The notes under the pieces were generated by a model, which worked only from the letters and a program-made list of their open reading frames with translations, did not search any database and was not told the origin of the DNA. A program made the position numbers and the translations under genes. 64,000 bases of DNA, taken from NCBI GenBank assembly GCA_017311185.1, contig JAESUZ010001514.1, positions 62,001 through 126,000 on the forward strand, in the 5' to 3' direction. Shown one piece after another: positions 43,798-55,135 of this stretch. Within the stretch, counting starts at the first letter, position 1, and each line of letters starts with the position of its first letter. Source of the stretch: Proteles cristata cristata (Eukaryota > Chordata > Mammalia > Carnivora > Hyaenidae).

Positions 43798-44700
43798 TGT
43801 GCATAATAAGACAACTTCTGATTTATTTAGGCCCTTGAGGTCCCTAGTTTGACCAGACAACCCTTCTACTAGGCTACTCACCCTAAAAATTTAGATTTGA
43901 AGTTATTTAAAAAACAATACCCGTCAAAATTAGAAAATGTGACAAAAAATATTACACTATCTTTTTTCATGGAACTTACAAATCATCATTGCTTGTTTGG
44001 TTGGTGTTTCAGAAATTAATGGTAGTATCCTTAATTTATCAAGGGAAAATTTTTGTTTAGTGATTCTTTTTGACGTTCACTGAGTATCTACTACATGCCA
44101 GGTAACAGAGGGAGATGAAAGAGGTTAGTAGTTAAAAAAATAGTATTTCCAATAAGAAATAAGGCCCAGTGGGTACCTCTAGTTTACTCCACCTAGCTTC
44201 TTTCAGGGCAATTTACCCCCAAGAGGGTTTTCCTTCAGTGTACATCCTCCACAGCAGGACCCTCAGCCATCAGAACACCTTGCTCTAGATCTGTCAGACC
44301 CAACATTCGTTTCTATAGTAAGTACTTTGCTATATACTTTGACTAACCCTAATGAAACACTTGCATTATAACTACTTTCTTTGTACCTATCTTTTCTATT
44401 TTCATTACTATATTATACTGTATTGATTTTTATAATTGCATGTAGGGAGATTTTCTCCATAAATGTCAGCATGTACAGTAGGGCTCCATTTCACTTGAAG
44501 AGATAATGAAATCATCTGTGAAAATATTTTTGTAGAATCACTACGAATGCCACGGATAAAAATGCTGATTGGTGAGTTATGTCATTTTTTCTAATTATGA
44601 CCAACTTAGTAAAATCCAAACAAAACAATGCATACTAGTTCCTTGATTTATGCGGTAGTTGCATTCTTGGAAATTTTATCAATATTAAAACATACAAAAA
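43798..44700. other. AT-rich, mostly unassigned
   Basis: A short antisense L2 scrap is at 44075-44110 ('gagtatctactacatgccag'). The rest is AT-rich sequence without a recognised feature. Confidence 0.4.
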
Positions 44701-44714
44701 TTTCCTTCATTCTT

Positions 44715-44868
44715 GGCCCTTCCTTCCTTCCTTTCTTCCTTCCTTCACCATTCTTCCTTCCTTCCCCATCTTTCCTTTCCTCCCTTCCTTCCCTTCCTCC
44801 TCTTCCTTCCTTCCTTCCTTCCTTCCTTTCTTCCTTTCTTCCTTCCTTCCTTTTTCTTTCATGTAAAA
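44715..44868. repeat. (CCTT)n microsatellite, interrupted
   Basis: About 150 bases are almost purely C and T in 'ccttccttcctttcttcc' units with C-rich interruptions. The two overlapping frames here are low-complexity artefacts (S/F/L/P only). Confidence 0.95.
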
Positions 44869-46317
44869 GAAAACCTAAGTCCTTTGCCTAGGTAATTATA
44901 AACAGGTTTGTTTTTTTTTTAACAAGGCGAAAGTTCTCGGCACATTAAAGTTCCTGAAGGTTTATCCTCTGTTGTGTGAGACCACCCCTTTCACTGCAGG
45001 CAAACTAGTATCCCTGGACCACGGACCATAACCAAAAACTCCCCTCAATTTCCAAAATGCCTTCCAGGAGACAATATTCACTTTCTTCCCTATATACCTT
45101 GAGAACCATTATTCTAGAATCCATGATCTGGATGAATTTTATCTATCCCTTTCTCAAGGAAGGCTTGTAACTACCTGCCAAAATAGAAAACATCTGAAAC
45201 TCAACACAAATGTCTTTGCCAACTTTACCTCTATCTTTCTTCCAGGGATAATTTACCTTTTGTTACCCTCATCTACAGAGAAAACTGAAGTTCTGAAATG
45301 TAGCAGCAATTTTGGTGATAGGAATTTTGCCAGCAGATCCTTCCGAGTTGCCTCTTGACATTTGGTATACCCACAGAGCAGGACATATGAGGGCCAGAAG
45401 GTGGTGGTTTGCACATTTAAACCAAAGTAGAGGTGTGAGCCTGACCATCTGGACAGCAGCAAGAATTCCAAAAGGTTATTGGTTTTTAGGATGATAGGAA
45501 CCTCAGTCAAAGTCACTTGAGTTAGCTCTGGGAAAGCAAACCTGTAAACCATGCCTAAACATGTATGTACTCATGGTCCCAGCAGGAAGTGCTATACTCG
45601 TGTTAGGATAATTCAAGGAGGTAGTACCACAGGATTGTTTACAAATGTGTGCACAGGGAGAAGGAAACAAAATGGGCAGTGCAGGACCCTGGTGGCTGTT
45701 ACTGCCCCTAGGCCTTGAAAGGACAGAGGAGGGAAGAATCCCTAAAAGCTGGAAGGAAAAATTTCCTCAAAGCAGCTGCTTGGGAGGACCAGCATTTTCT
45801 GTCAAAGAATGCAGTCCATCCAGGTGACCCTACTGGAAGAGAGGTAGGGAAATTGCCTTTCTCCTCTGCTTGCTGTGGGGGAGGATGAACCCAGTGGGAA
45901 GCTCAAAGGCCAGGGAGCCGGTTGTGGTTCATGGAGGTCCACTTCCTGGACAGTGAGAGGGTGAGGGATGGACCTGGAGGGAAAACAGCCAGATAGTTGT
46001 TGAGATGGACATTTTCTAACTTCTTTAATGGACCACTTAGAATGCTAGTACATTGTAATTTGAGAGTCTTACTCTTTCTCCTTAAGGGTAAACATATTAA
46101 TCCATGGACATGGACATGAGACCAAATTGAATATGGTACCTAGTGTACAATTAATGTTGATGAATGAAAATGGATAAAATTGAGCTTGAGATCACAGGTC
46201 AAGAAGGTGAGCATGAAGTTAGTGGAAAGGAATTCCAGGAAATTACTGCTTAGTTTCAGGCTACACCCTGGGTCCTACCAATATTCAGTCCTTAGTAATT
46301 GATGGCAATCTTGTGTA
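44869..46317. other. No recognisable gene
   Basis: Contains T run 44911-44922 and a possible diverged hAT piece near 44990-45120 ('accttgagaaccattattc'). The frame at 45253-45552 (minus) has no domain. Confidence 0.4.
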
Positions 46318-46690
46318 GAGGAAAGATTTGGATCTGAGTTTGAACATTGGTTTTTGGATGACTAGCAGGATGTAAAGTTGGCCAAACAACTTCACTTCTG
46401 AACCTTATTCTCTTTGTTTAATGCAGGGAAAGGGTTAATGAAATCTACCTTACACTGTTATGAAGACTAATAAAACTGAATTAAAAATGAGAATCAGGGG
46501 CAGAATCAGTCAGAAGAGCATGTGAGTCTTAATCTTCGAGTCATGAGTTCGAGCCCCACGTTGGGGTTAGAGTTTACTTTAAAAATTTTTTTATGGAAAC
46601 CAAATTGACAATAAACTATGAAATAAAAAAAAATTTAATGCAATACATATAAAGCACCTGTGCATCTTAGGTACTTGGCCGGTGTTAGGT
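46318..46690 (+). mobile_element. MIR split by a SINE/L1-tail insertion
   Basis: Left 'ttggatctgagtttgaacat', 'gaaccttattctctttgttt', 'ctgttatgaagactaataaa'; right 'aatgcaatacatataaagca' and 'cctgtgcatcttaggtactt'. Both parts are collinear with sense MIR. Confidence 0.75.
46497..46636 (+). mobile_element. Short-form SINE joined to an L1 3' tail
   Basis: 46497-46590 is a short-form SINE ('gcagaatcagtcagaagagc', 'gagttcgagccccacgttg', 'agagtttactttaaaaa'). 46593-46636 is the last ~30 bases of an L1 ('aaattgacaataaactatg') plus poly-A. Flanks 'aatgagaatca' (46486-46496) and 'aatgcaataca' (46637-46647) both correspond to the same MIR bases, so they are the TSD of the whole unit. Confidence 0.75.
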
Positions 46691-46693
46691 CAA

Positions 46694-46815
46694 TGATTGT
46701 CAAAGTGTGTTCTCAAGTCAGCTGCATCAGCACTATCTAGGAACTTGTAAAGAGAAAAGCAAATTCTCCATGGGTAAGAGACTCCACATGCTCAAGTTTG
46801 AGAACAATTGTGTTA
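46694..46815 (+). mobile_element. MER20-like hAT MITE
   Basis: 'attgtcaaagtgtgttctc', 'agctgcatcagcactatcta', 'ggaacttgtaaagag', 'ctcaagtttgagaacaattg'. The two ends are imperfect inverted repeats. The centre is shortened. Confidence 0.75.
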
Positions 46816-46819
46816 GTAG

Positions 46820-47287
46820 ACTTTCTGGTGCAGATGAAGAAGAGGCAGCACAGATTTTGGGAGATGTGTTGCCTAAGGGACACCTGAGACTATTCTCTGA
46901 GCCCCCAGAAAATCCATGGTGGGTGCCCTATTTCCTGTTCTTGTCTGTGTGGAAGAACTACAGTTAGAGGGAAGCTTCTTGTCCTTTTCCCTCTCCTCTC
47001 TTGGATTAAGAGTGCTTCTCCCTGCACTTTTGTTTTGTTGTTTATGTGGTAAGCTGATCTGGGGATGGCGAGATGTCCCATTCTGTCTGTGATTGGGCAG
47101 GTTGGTCTAATACTGAGGTCAAGTATTAAACCTCGTTGTGGCCATATAGTTAAACCACCTCCTCTGACTTAGCTTCTATCAATAATAAAGTTCATATTTT
47201 GATCTCTGCTTAATTCTTGTATAGTATCTGTTTTTCAATTGGTTCTGGAAGGGTAAATAAAGGAGTGTTTTTTCAAATTATACCCCA
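46820..47287. other. No recognisable feature
   Basis: Short frames on both strands without domains; no repeat assigned. Confidence 0.4.
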
Positions 47288-47792
47288 TGATCATTAGCCT
47301 CCAAAATTCTCCTCAGTGATCCCAAGTTCAAGTATCCTCACCTTTTGACACAGTTCCAGAATTGGTCTGTGTGACGGATGTAATATGGCAGAAGTGATGG
47401 TATTTTGCTTCCAGCATTAGGTTAGAAGAGATTCTGTGACTTCCATCTCTCTCTCCTTTTCTCTGTCTCTCTCTCTCATCTCTCTTTCTTTCTCATAGAT
47501 CATTCACTCTGGGTGTCACCAACTGCCATGTAATAAGCAGTCCTACAGGACAAACCATGTCAGTGAGATTATAAGTGGAACCTTCAGCTCCAGGTAAGCC
47601 TTCAAGGAAACTGCCGCCCTGGCTTACACATTGACCACAACCTTTGTGAGAGACAAGAATTGAGCTATAATAGCTCAGTTAAGCTGCTTCTGGATTCCTG
47701 GTCCTCAGAAATTATGGAATGATAAATATTTGTTGCTTTAAGCTGCTAAATTTGGGGTATAATTTGTTACATGGTAAGGGATAACTAGTATA
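47288..47792 (+). mobile_element. MLT1-type MaLR 5' LTR
   Basis: 'agcctccaaaattctcctca', 'atatggcagaagtgatggta', 'caacctttgtgagagacaag', 'ttctggattcctggtcctca', 'gataaatatttgttgcttta', 'gggataactagtat'. A CT-rich stretch (47441-47495) has expanded inside it. Old and diverged. Confidence 0.85.
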
Positions 47793-49232
47793 GACTGTAG
47801 TACCTGGGAGTGGAGTGCTACCATAGTAAACACCTAACTTTTAAGAGTGGCTTGGGAACTGGGCAGTGGATGGTAGCTGGAAGGATTTTAAACAGTGCCT
47901 TAGTGAAAACCTAAATAGCCTTGAACAGACTGTTAGTTGAGTTTTGGACTTTGAGCAGGCTGCTGGTTGGAGTTTAAAAGAAAGTGAGAATAATCTTATT
48001 GAAAAAGGAGGACAGAGAGCCCTTCTTACACAGAGGCAGACAGTTTAGTAACATTGTGATCTTCAATAATGTGGAAGACGGAAAATGTGGCTGAAGAACT
48101 GGGTGATCTGAGGAGATTTCCAGACAGAGTGTTGAGGGTGCCACTGGCTTCTTCTAGCTCTTTCTAACAACACACAAGAAGACAGTGATATGCTTAAGGA
48201 GGAAATGGTAAGCTAAAAGAACCAGGGCTTATTTGTTATAAAGATGTCAACGTCGAACGGTGACAAAATAATGCTCAAAGTGAGAAACGTATTTAGAGCA
48301 AAGGTTAAATCTAGGGCACCATCAGGGGAATGTGGTCTAAAGATGAAGCTAAGGGTGTGACTATAAGATACTTTGCTATGATCTCAGAAAGATCAAAAGT
48401 AGTGCCTCTGAGTACCACTGTCACAGAAAAGGTCCCCTAAAGTTTTTAAGGGTGTAGCTCACAAGATGCTCTCAAGCAAATGATAGGGCTTCTGGGAAGC
48501 TTCATAGCACTGGTCCTCAGCAGAATCACTAGACAGAGAAGGGGTTATCTCAAACAGATTTGTGGGTGTGACTTTTGTCTAATAGAATGGATATGATGAA
48601 CTTTATAAGAGATTCACAGGATTTTTAAAAAGAATTATATCAACAGAAACATCACCAATTAGAACTCAAAAGGACAGAAAAAGTACAAAATGAAAGAAGC
48701 CTTTATATCTCCCTGCTCCCAATCCCCACCACACACATTCTACGGCGGGTTTGGAAAGTTATTCACCTGTTTACAGGTATTACTTTTCATGGAAAATAAA
48801 AGATGGTTCATGAAGTGTAGCCAAGAGCCCTGGAGAAGAACTCCTGGGGAGGAAGAGTGCTAAGTCCTCAAGAATTTCCAACATGTGACTGGCTGGATTT
48901 TCAGAGCTGCTATGAGGACTCCTGTGTACTTCTGATTTCCTCCCTTTTGGAATAGTTCCTAATGCCTGTGCTGTTTACACTGTGCCTGTTCCACCATTGT
49001 ACACTGGCTGTGTGGAGGGTGGCTAAGGTAGCTCTATAGTTCACAGGTTTTTAGATTAAAGAGGAATCACACTCAATGAACTGTACCCCAGGAGCCTTGT
49101 GTGAATCTGGACCTGACTTAGATGATGTGATTCTGAATTTTGAGCTGATGCTGTAATGGGATGAGAATTTTAGAAGTCTTGGGATGGGTTGAGTATGGGG
49201 GGACATGAATCACTGGGGTCCAGAGGGCAGGC
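47793..49232 (+). mobile_element. MaLR internal region (MLT1-int like)
   Basis: It starts right after the LTR with 'gtagtacctgggagtggagt', 'tggcttgggaactgggcagt', 'tagccttgaacagactgtta', the usual start of MLT1 internal sequence. It ends in 'ggggtccagagggcaggc', purine-rich as expected before a 3' LTR. No frame of useful length survives. Such elements are nonautonomous relatives of ERVL. Confidence 0.8.
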
Positions 49233-49690
49233 TGTGACAGCCAGTCTCCCAGGCAGTCTCCTCCTGGTATCCACACCTTTGTAGAGTCTCCTTCCACACT
49301 GTGCCAGGATTCACTTGCAAAATACCACTACTTCCACAATTAGGTTATAAAAGACACTGCAGCTTCTCTTTGTCCTTCTCTCCTAATTACTCTAATGGAA
49401 GCCAGCCACGGTGGAGTGAACATTAGCCCATGTGATTAACATTCCAGGCAATGAGGAACCAAGGCCTGTCAACAATCACAGGAATAAGCTTGGAAGCAGA
49501 TTCTCCAGCTCCAGTCAAGCCTTCAGAAGTCTTTAGCCCCAGCTGCCAGCTTGACTCTAATCTCATGACTCAAAGCTATCCAACTAAGCCACGCCTGGAT
49601 TCTTGACCCTAGAAGCCTTGTAAGATAATAAATGTGAAGTTCTTACATTTGGGGGCAATTTAAAATGCAACAATACATAATTAATATGTA
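49233..49690 (+). mobile_element. MLT1-type MaLR 3' LTR
   Basis: Starts at the canonical 'tgtgacagccagtctcccag', then 'ctcctggtatccacaccttt', 'acaattaggttataaaagac', 'gcagattctccagctccagt', 'gcctggattcttgaccctag', 'aagataataaatgtgaagtt', ending near 'cataattaatatgta'. Confidence 0.88.
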
Positions 49691-50014
49691 CCTCCAATGC
49701 ATTCATTATACTTATACCACATCCCATAAGATCTCACAGAAAAGCAATTTTTACATTTGCTTGGATAGATGGTTTATATTTTCAGAACAAGTCTTTCAGG
49801 CATGAAAGAGAAAGAAGACTCTTCCTTTTCCTTCAGTATAATCCTTTCAATAGCAAAAACTTTAATCTGGTACAAGTCTTAATAGATATCGTTCACACTT
49901 CTCCTTTTAAACAATAGATGAAACATTTTAGACAATGATTTCATCATTCTAAACAGATGAAATCAACCTGAGAATTTTCTTGGACTTAAATTAGAATCAA
50001 TTCCAGTCAAATTT
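49691..50014. other. No recognisable feature
   Basis: AT-rich, no frame or repeat recognised. Confidence 0.4.
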
Positions 50015-50027
50015 TCATGCAAGTTTT

Positions 50028-50225
50028 AAAAAAAATTTTTTTTAAGAGAGAGAAAGAGTGTGAGTGGGGTAGGAGCAGACAGCCAGGGAGACACAGAATC
50101 TGAAACAGGCTCCAGGCTCTAAGCTGTTATCACAGAGCCTGAAGTGGGGTCTGAACCCATGAACTGTGAAATCATGACCCGAGCTGAATTCGGATGCTTA
50201 ACCGACTGAGCCACTCAGGTGCCCC
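50028..50225 (-). mobile_element. Felid SINE, minus strand
   Basis: A reversed copy: 'ctccaggctctaagctgtta', 'gaaatcatgacccgagctg', 'gactgagccactcaggtgcc'. Flanks 'tcatgcaagtttt' (50015-50027) and 'tcatgaagctttt' (50226-50238) look like a diverged TSD. Confidence 0.92.
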
Positions 50226-50238
50226 TCATGAAGCTTTT

Positions 50239-50538
50239 AAATTGGGATGGCTTTAATGTTAGGAATATGGATATACCATGGAATTCATCCAAATCTCTAT
50301 GCAATAATCTTGCTCAATTTCCTTTAGTTTCTTGAAAGAAGAGCCTAGTAAGTTGGTGGAAATTCTATTCTTTTAAGCTTTAGTTTTTGTGGAGGTATCT
50401 TTGAAATATCCAAAAGGGCTCCAGACAGTTAGCATAGGGAAATGTCACTCATAACTTCTATTTGTCTATTTTTCTAAGTTCTTGTGTGAATTTTGATATT
50501 GTATTTTCCTCCTTACTCTTGTACAGTGTAGTGGTGAA
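50239..50538. other. No recognisable feature
   Basis: AT-rich stretch between two SINEs with nothing recognised. Confidence 0.4.
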
Positions 50539-50552
50539 AGCAATGTTTGTTT

Positions 50553-50558
50553 AATTTT

Positions 50559-50590
<32 letters not shown>

Positions 50591-50745
50591 CGAGTGGATG
50601 AGAGGGACAGAGGGAGAAAGGGAAAGAATCTTAAGTACGCTCCATGCTCAGCATGTCTGACTCAGGACTTGATCTGATGACTCTGGGATCATGAACTGAA
50701 CCGAAATCAAGAGCTGGATGCTGAACTGAGCCACTCAGGCTCCCC
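50553..50745 (-). mobile_element. Felid SINE, minus strand, diverged, with (GA)n
   Basis: A GA run, 'ccatgctcagcatgtctgac', 'ctgggatcatgaactgaacc', 'gagccactcaggctcccc'. 'agcaatg' on both sides (50539-50545 and 50746-50752) is the likely TSD. Confidence 0.85.
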
Positions 50746-50752
50746 AGCAATG

Positions 50753-51414
50753 AATTTTTAAATAATTCAGCCCTAATATTTGCATTATCTTTCCACAAAG
50801 CCCATACACGGTCATCAGAATCCACCTTCTTCATCTCGTGACTGATGTTACCCTCAAGTTCTTACACATCTCACATTCTTTGTCTACCTAGAACTAGTTT
50901 GTCCAATCAACTGGACATCTACTTTTCTTCTCCCTTTTTGGAAAACAGGCTGCCCCCATGTTTTCAAGTCCTCCTTTCTGGACCATGTGAAAGCTTGTTC
51001 TCAGACTCCTTGCAAGAAGACACTCTTCCTGAGGATCCGAGTCTTGAAGCGCTTTATGAGAAACAATTGGAGATCTGTCTGTTAGTGCATACCATGGGAA
51101 TGTTACATTGTCTGGAAAAAAAAGCTCTGTGCAGGCCACAGCCACTATTACCTGGGAAACACAAATGGTACTGAATGTCACCTCATTTATTGACATTGAA
51201 TGCCTTTTGACCACTGCAGTTGGAAAAATAAGGACAGAGTGAGGAAGGTTTATTTAAAACGTAAATACCCCTAGGGAACTCTTAGTTGGTTAAAAACTTG
51301 GTTCTCTCATCGTTCATGCATTTTTATGGGAAACGCAAGCCCCTAAGGGCTAAACTACAACAAAACTGTGAATCCTTTCAGGATATAATCCTGAAAATCC
51401 TTTCCTCTGAGGAA
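50753..51414. other. No gene called; two opposite 106-109 codon frames
   Basis: Frames at 50845-51174 (plus) and 50894-51214 (minus) overlap and share no known domain. Chance openness is likely, since neither shows a family signature. Confidence 0.35.
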
Positions 51415-51590
51415 CTTCCACATATCCAATACAGCATTGTCAACTATAGTCACCATGCTGGACCTAACATCTCCAGGATCTTAATAACAGGAAGTTTGTA
51501 CTTTTTGACCTCCTTTACCCATTCCCCCTACTCCCTATACCCCTTTGCAATTCTTTCCTATTTTTAGGTTTCTTTAAAAATTAAAATATA
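51415..51590 (-). mobile_element. L1 (old) fragment, minus strand
   Basis: 'caatacagcattgtcaacta', 'tagtcaccatgctggaccta', 'aacaggaagtttgtacttt', 'ttgacctcctttacccatt' match antisense old L1 3' UTR. Confidence 0.75.
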
Positions 51591-52647
51591 GGAAACACAT
51601 GATGATAATGTCAATATGTGACACTCTCAGGCATGAGTAAGTCCTTTGCCACTTCCTAGTATTTGAGCCTCATTCCAGCCTTTCTTTTTCCTACTTTCTT
51701 CACTCTACTTCCTTCTCTTTTTCTCCTTTCTTTTCCAGGCTAGGCCACCATCCTGAAAGGGATCCTCAGTGAGATCTGGTACTGGGCACAGTCTGGGGAT
51801 GCCAGGGATGAGAAGGGGCTCAGGCATCATTAAACAGGCTGCTCAGTTCTTAGGTACCCAGTGGGGACAGCAGAGAGTGGGTCTGAGGAAGTCCCAGAGA
51901 GCAAGCCTCAGGGCCTTGTTCCCAGGAGCTTGCTTGGGAGTCTCAGGAGAGCTTCCCTGAGCTCCGTAAGGGGAGATCCAGGGCTCTACTGCCAGTTTGG
52001 CACTGAGTTTTTTTTGTTGTTTTTTTTTTTACAACTCTCAAGTCTGACTAAGTGCATATGAAATAGCCAATATTGGCTATAGTTTCTGACTGGGCTCCCT
52101 TCATACCTGTTTCCTCCTACAGAAGAATTTGCTGTGTAAACCCTTTGGGGTTCCCCTCTACCAAGCTTTGGCAACCAGAAGCAATGAGGAGGGCACAGGG
52201 GTGACGGCACAGAGACTGAGGCCCTGGCACTGGACTCTAGCATTCCCCTGAAAAGAGATGTCAGGCCCGGCTTATCACAGACTGGCAGCGGGATGCCTGG
52301 AAGAGCCTCTGGTGGGCCCCAGGACTACTTCTCAACATACCAGATACCAACCTGAGTTACCATCACAAGAAGCAGGGACTTCCCGTTTTCTGAACTTAGC
52401 ACAGTTTGTCTGTAACAGTCAAGACAATGGGCCAAGGTGTGGCTCCATTTGGGGTTTGAGCTGCAGACCAGAGGAAGGAACAATGAAAGACTTGTGTTTC
52501 TGTGGTTTGGCTCAGCTGGAGAGGAGACTGTGGGATAATCACTGAGTGTTCATGTCAGAATCTCTGTAATTGGCCTCGTTACTTCTGAAGCTGCCTGGCT
52601 GAGCGGTGGTAGGTAGACAGTCAAAGCCTGTCCTTGAACAAAAATCT
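51591..52647. other. GC-richer unassigned stretch
   Basis: 51730-52560 is GC-richer than the surroundings, with overlapping short frames (63-95 codons) and no domain. A T run lies at 52009-52030. No repeat was recognised. It could hold regulatory DNA, but nothing specific is visible. Confidence 0.35.
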
Positions 52648-52800
52648 ATTCAGTGGCCCTTGTGTGCTAGACGACATTAGGTGCTTTATACACACAATCT
52701 TAACCATCTGTGGAGTCAGGTGGTATTCCCATTTGTGAGATGACAAGTCAGGCGGAAGTCAGGCGGTCCAGAGAAATTTAGCGGTTTAACATCAGGTTTC
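52648..52800 (-). mobile_element. MIR fragment
   Basis: 'cttgtgtgctagacgacatt', 'aggtgctttatacacacaat', 'gtggtattcccatttgtgag' follow the antisense MIR order. Confidence 0.65.
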
Positions 52801-53479
52801 TACTAAATGGCCAACACGGCAACTCTAATATACAATTATTTTTCCTATAATGTCATATGCAGCCCTAAAAAGCCTTGCAGTTGACCAAACAATAAACCAA
52901 AAATAATAGGGCTTATGGGAGAAATGGGGTTGGTGCTAGAAAACTTTATTATTAGAAACTAAAACCTCAATAACAATATAAACAGAAATACGAGCACATC
53001 TGAATGCCCATCAGTGTTTGCAACTAGCATCATGGTGGTCCTTCTACAGCCTTCCATCCTGGGGCTCAGACTTCTTCCTAGGGATGCTCGGTCACAGGGC
53101 ATTCACCTGCTGTCCAACAGGAAGTTTACTATGATAAAAAACTTAGTGGTTGGTTTAGGGCTTCGAGAACCACTATTTCATTGAAGGCCCTCTCTGTGTA
53201 GACATACAGGTTTTTCCCCTAGAGCCTTCATATATTTCTAAGACTTTCTCCCTAAATGTAAGAAAGCTTACCTTGATTGCAAAAATCATGTACTCAGCAA
53301 TATAACTTCTGCATCACATTTTCACTTCCCCGATTCCTGTTCACTTATGAGGTGCATTGCCTCCAAGGGAACAGGTGCTGTGTAATATCAGAAAATCCCA
53401 TTTCAAAGCCCATGCAATTTTTCCCGTTCTAGAGAGCCCTCATTAGACTTGAGGAAAATTCACACTGGCTGGAGCATTT
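52801..53479. other. No recognisable feature
   Basis: Mixed composition, no frame with a domain and no repeat recognised. Confidence 0.4.
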
Positions 53480-54530
53480 CTAACTGATAAGAGCTGTTTT
53501 TACTTCTCATATAATCACCACATCATGATCAGACCTAACAAAATTAACAGTGGTTTATTAATTTCACCTGATATCCAGCCCACATTAAATTTTTTGATAG
53601 TCTCAGTGCTATTTATAACTGGTTTGTTCAAATTAGGATCCAAACAAGGCCCATTTATTGCATTTGATTGTTATATCAACTATAGCATTTGTTTTATAGC
53701 CTCCTGCTCTTCTTAAATGCAATTCACATGTTGGAGAAACAAATACTATTTGAACTTGGTAGATTACCAAATTATTTTCTTATGGTGTTTGGGTAGCTCC
53801 TCTATTTTCCATTTTTATTACTGTAAACTGGTAGTTAGATCTGGATGCATGATTTAGGTTTGGGTTCCATTTTACTGGTAAAAACATTTCAAAAATAGGG
53901 CGTTATAGTTCCTGTTGCCCCGTGTCTTGCAGTGCAAGCCTGAGGCCTAATCTTAGTGATGCTAAGTTCATTAGGAGGTGGCAGCTGGATCCCTCCATTA
54001 TAAAGTCCCCAGCAACTTAGAACTTAATGACTTAGCATCTATGGATCATTTCTTAGATCTGCTGTTTCGCCACTATTGAAAAATGGTGATTTTCCAGGCC
54101 TATTATTCCTTCCGTATGAATTAGCTGGAATTCTTTTTATGAAGAACTTGACCTCATCAGCTCCTGAAACACAGCTCGTTAATGAAAGGTGGAGCCTTGA
54201 TTCTTTCTTTGTATCAATTTTGAGAGTAAAGAAGTGGTACCCTGGCAGACTCAGATGGTGACCAGCATTTCCCTGAGACTCTTCATAAATTACTGAATTT
54301 TTATATATTGATGTTTTAAGCACTGATGCTTTAAGCATTCCTTTTTTGCTCAAATTGCCCCAACTTTGCCAGAAGTCTTTTCAGTTTAGTTGTTGTGTAC
54401 TTGTGACGTGACCTCCTCACAGTCTGATTGTTTCCTTGCTTTCTGGCCCACAAATGTATCTGACTCATTTTTTAAATATTCTGATGTGGACCTGAAATCA
54501 ATTTTTTTCTCAAAAGAAGCAACTTTTAGC
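53480..54530. other. Probable ancient interspersed repeat, family unassigned
   Basis: 'gaattagctggaattctttt' with 'gaagaacttgacctcatcag', and later 'tgctcaaattgccccaactt', follow the order of a known old mammalian repeat, but I cannot name it securely. The frame at 54039-54353 (minus) falls in it. Confidence 0.45.
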
Positions 54531-54898
54531 ATAAAATAGTATTTGAAGATATTAATTTGGTCCTTAAAGAGAATCTACTCTTGAACAAGAGCTGGATGCA
54601 ATCAGATATAGGTTTTCTAGTTATGCACTAACATTTATAAAACTTTGCAATGCAATTTCATCAAGGGAAAATATCCTTATCGCAAACTGAAACTTGGTAG
54701 TTTGACTCCCTTTGCATTGTGAAAAAATTGTGTTCTGCTCTTTGATAACATGCGTCTTAGGAATGAGATTCAGTTTAGCCCAGTCGATAAAGAAGTGGAC
54801 TGATAGCAAGTACTAGGAAACTACCGCCAAAGTATTTCAAAATGTCCAGTTATGAAGTTTTGGACTCAGAAGCTATGCTTCAAAATTTAGTTTAGTTT
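54531..54898. other. No recognisable feature
   Basis: AT-rich, nothing recognised. Confidence 0.4.
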
Positions 54899-54911
54899 TT
54901 GAATATCAACA

Positions 54912-55122
54912 GATTTTTTTTCATTTTTTTAAATGTTTATTTATTTTTGAGAGACAGAGTGCAAGCGAGGGAGGGGCAGAGAGAGACGGAGACAGAATCC
55001 GAAGCAGTCTCCAGGCTCTGAGCTGTCAGCACAAAGCTTGATGCAGAGATTGAACACGAACTGTGAGATCATGACCTGAGCCTAAGTCTTATGCCTCACT
55101 GACTGAACCACCCAGTTGCCCC
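54912..55122 (-). mobile_element. Felid SINE, minus strand
   Basis: Poly-T, 'tttatttatttttgagagac', 'ctccaggctctgagctgtca', 'gtgagatcatgacctgagcc', 'gaaccacccagttgcccc'. TSD 'ttgaatatcaaca' (54899-54911) and 'ttgaatattaaca' (55123-55135), one mismatch. Confidence 0.93.
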
Positions 55123-55135
55123 TTGAATATTAACA

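Noticed and set aside
43414..43881. 155-codon open frame, the second longest in the window
   Set aside because: It reads through a minus-strand felid SINE at 43541-43787. The SINE A-tail, GA-rich block and tRNA-like head explain its composition.
50845..51214. Overlapping 109-codon (plus) and 106-codon (minus) frames
   Set aside because: They lie opposite each other with no known domain, splice context or family signature. One open frame often creates the other by chance.
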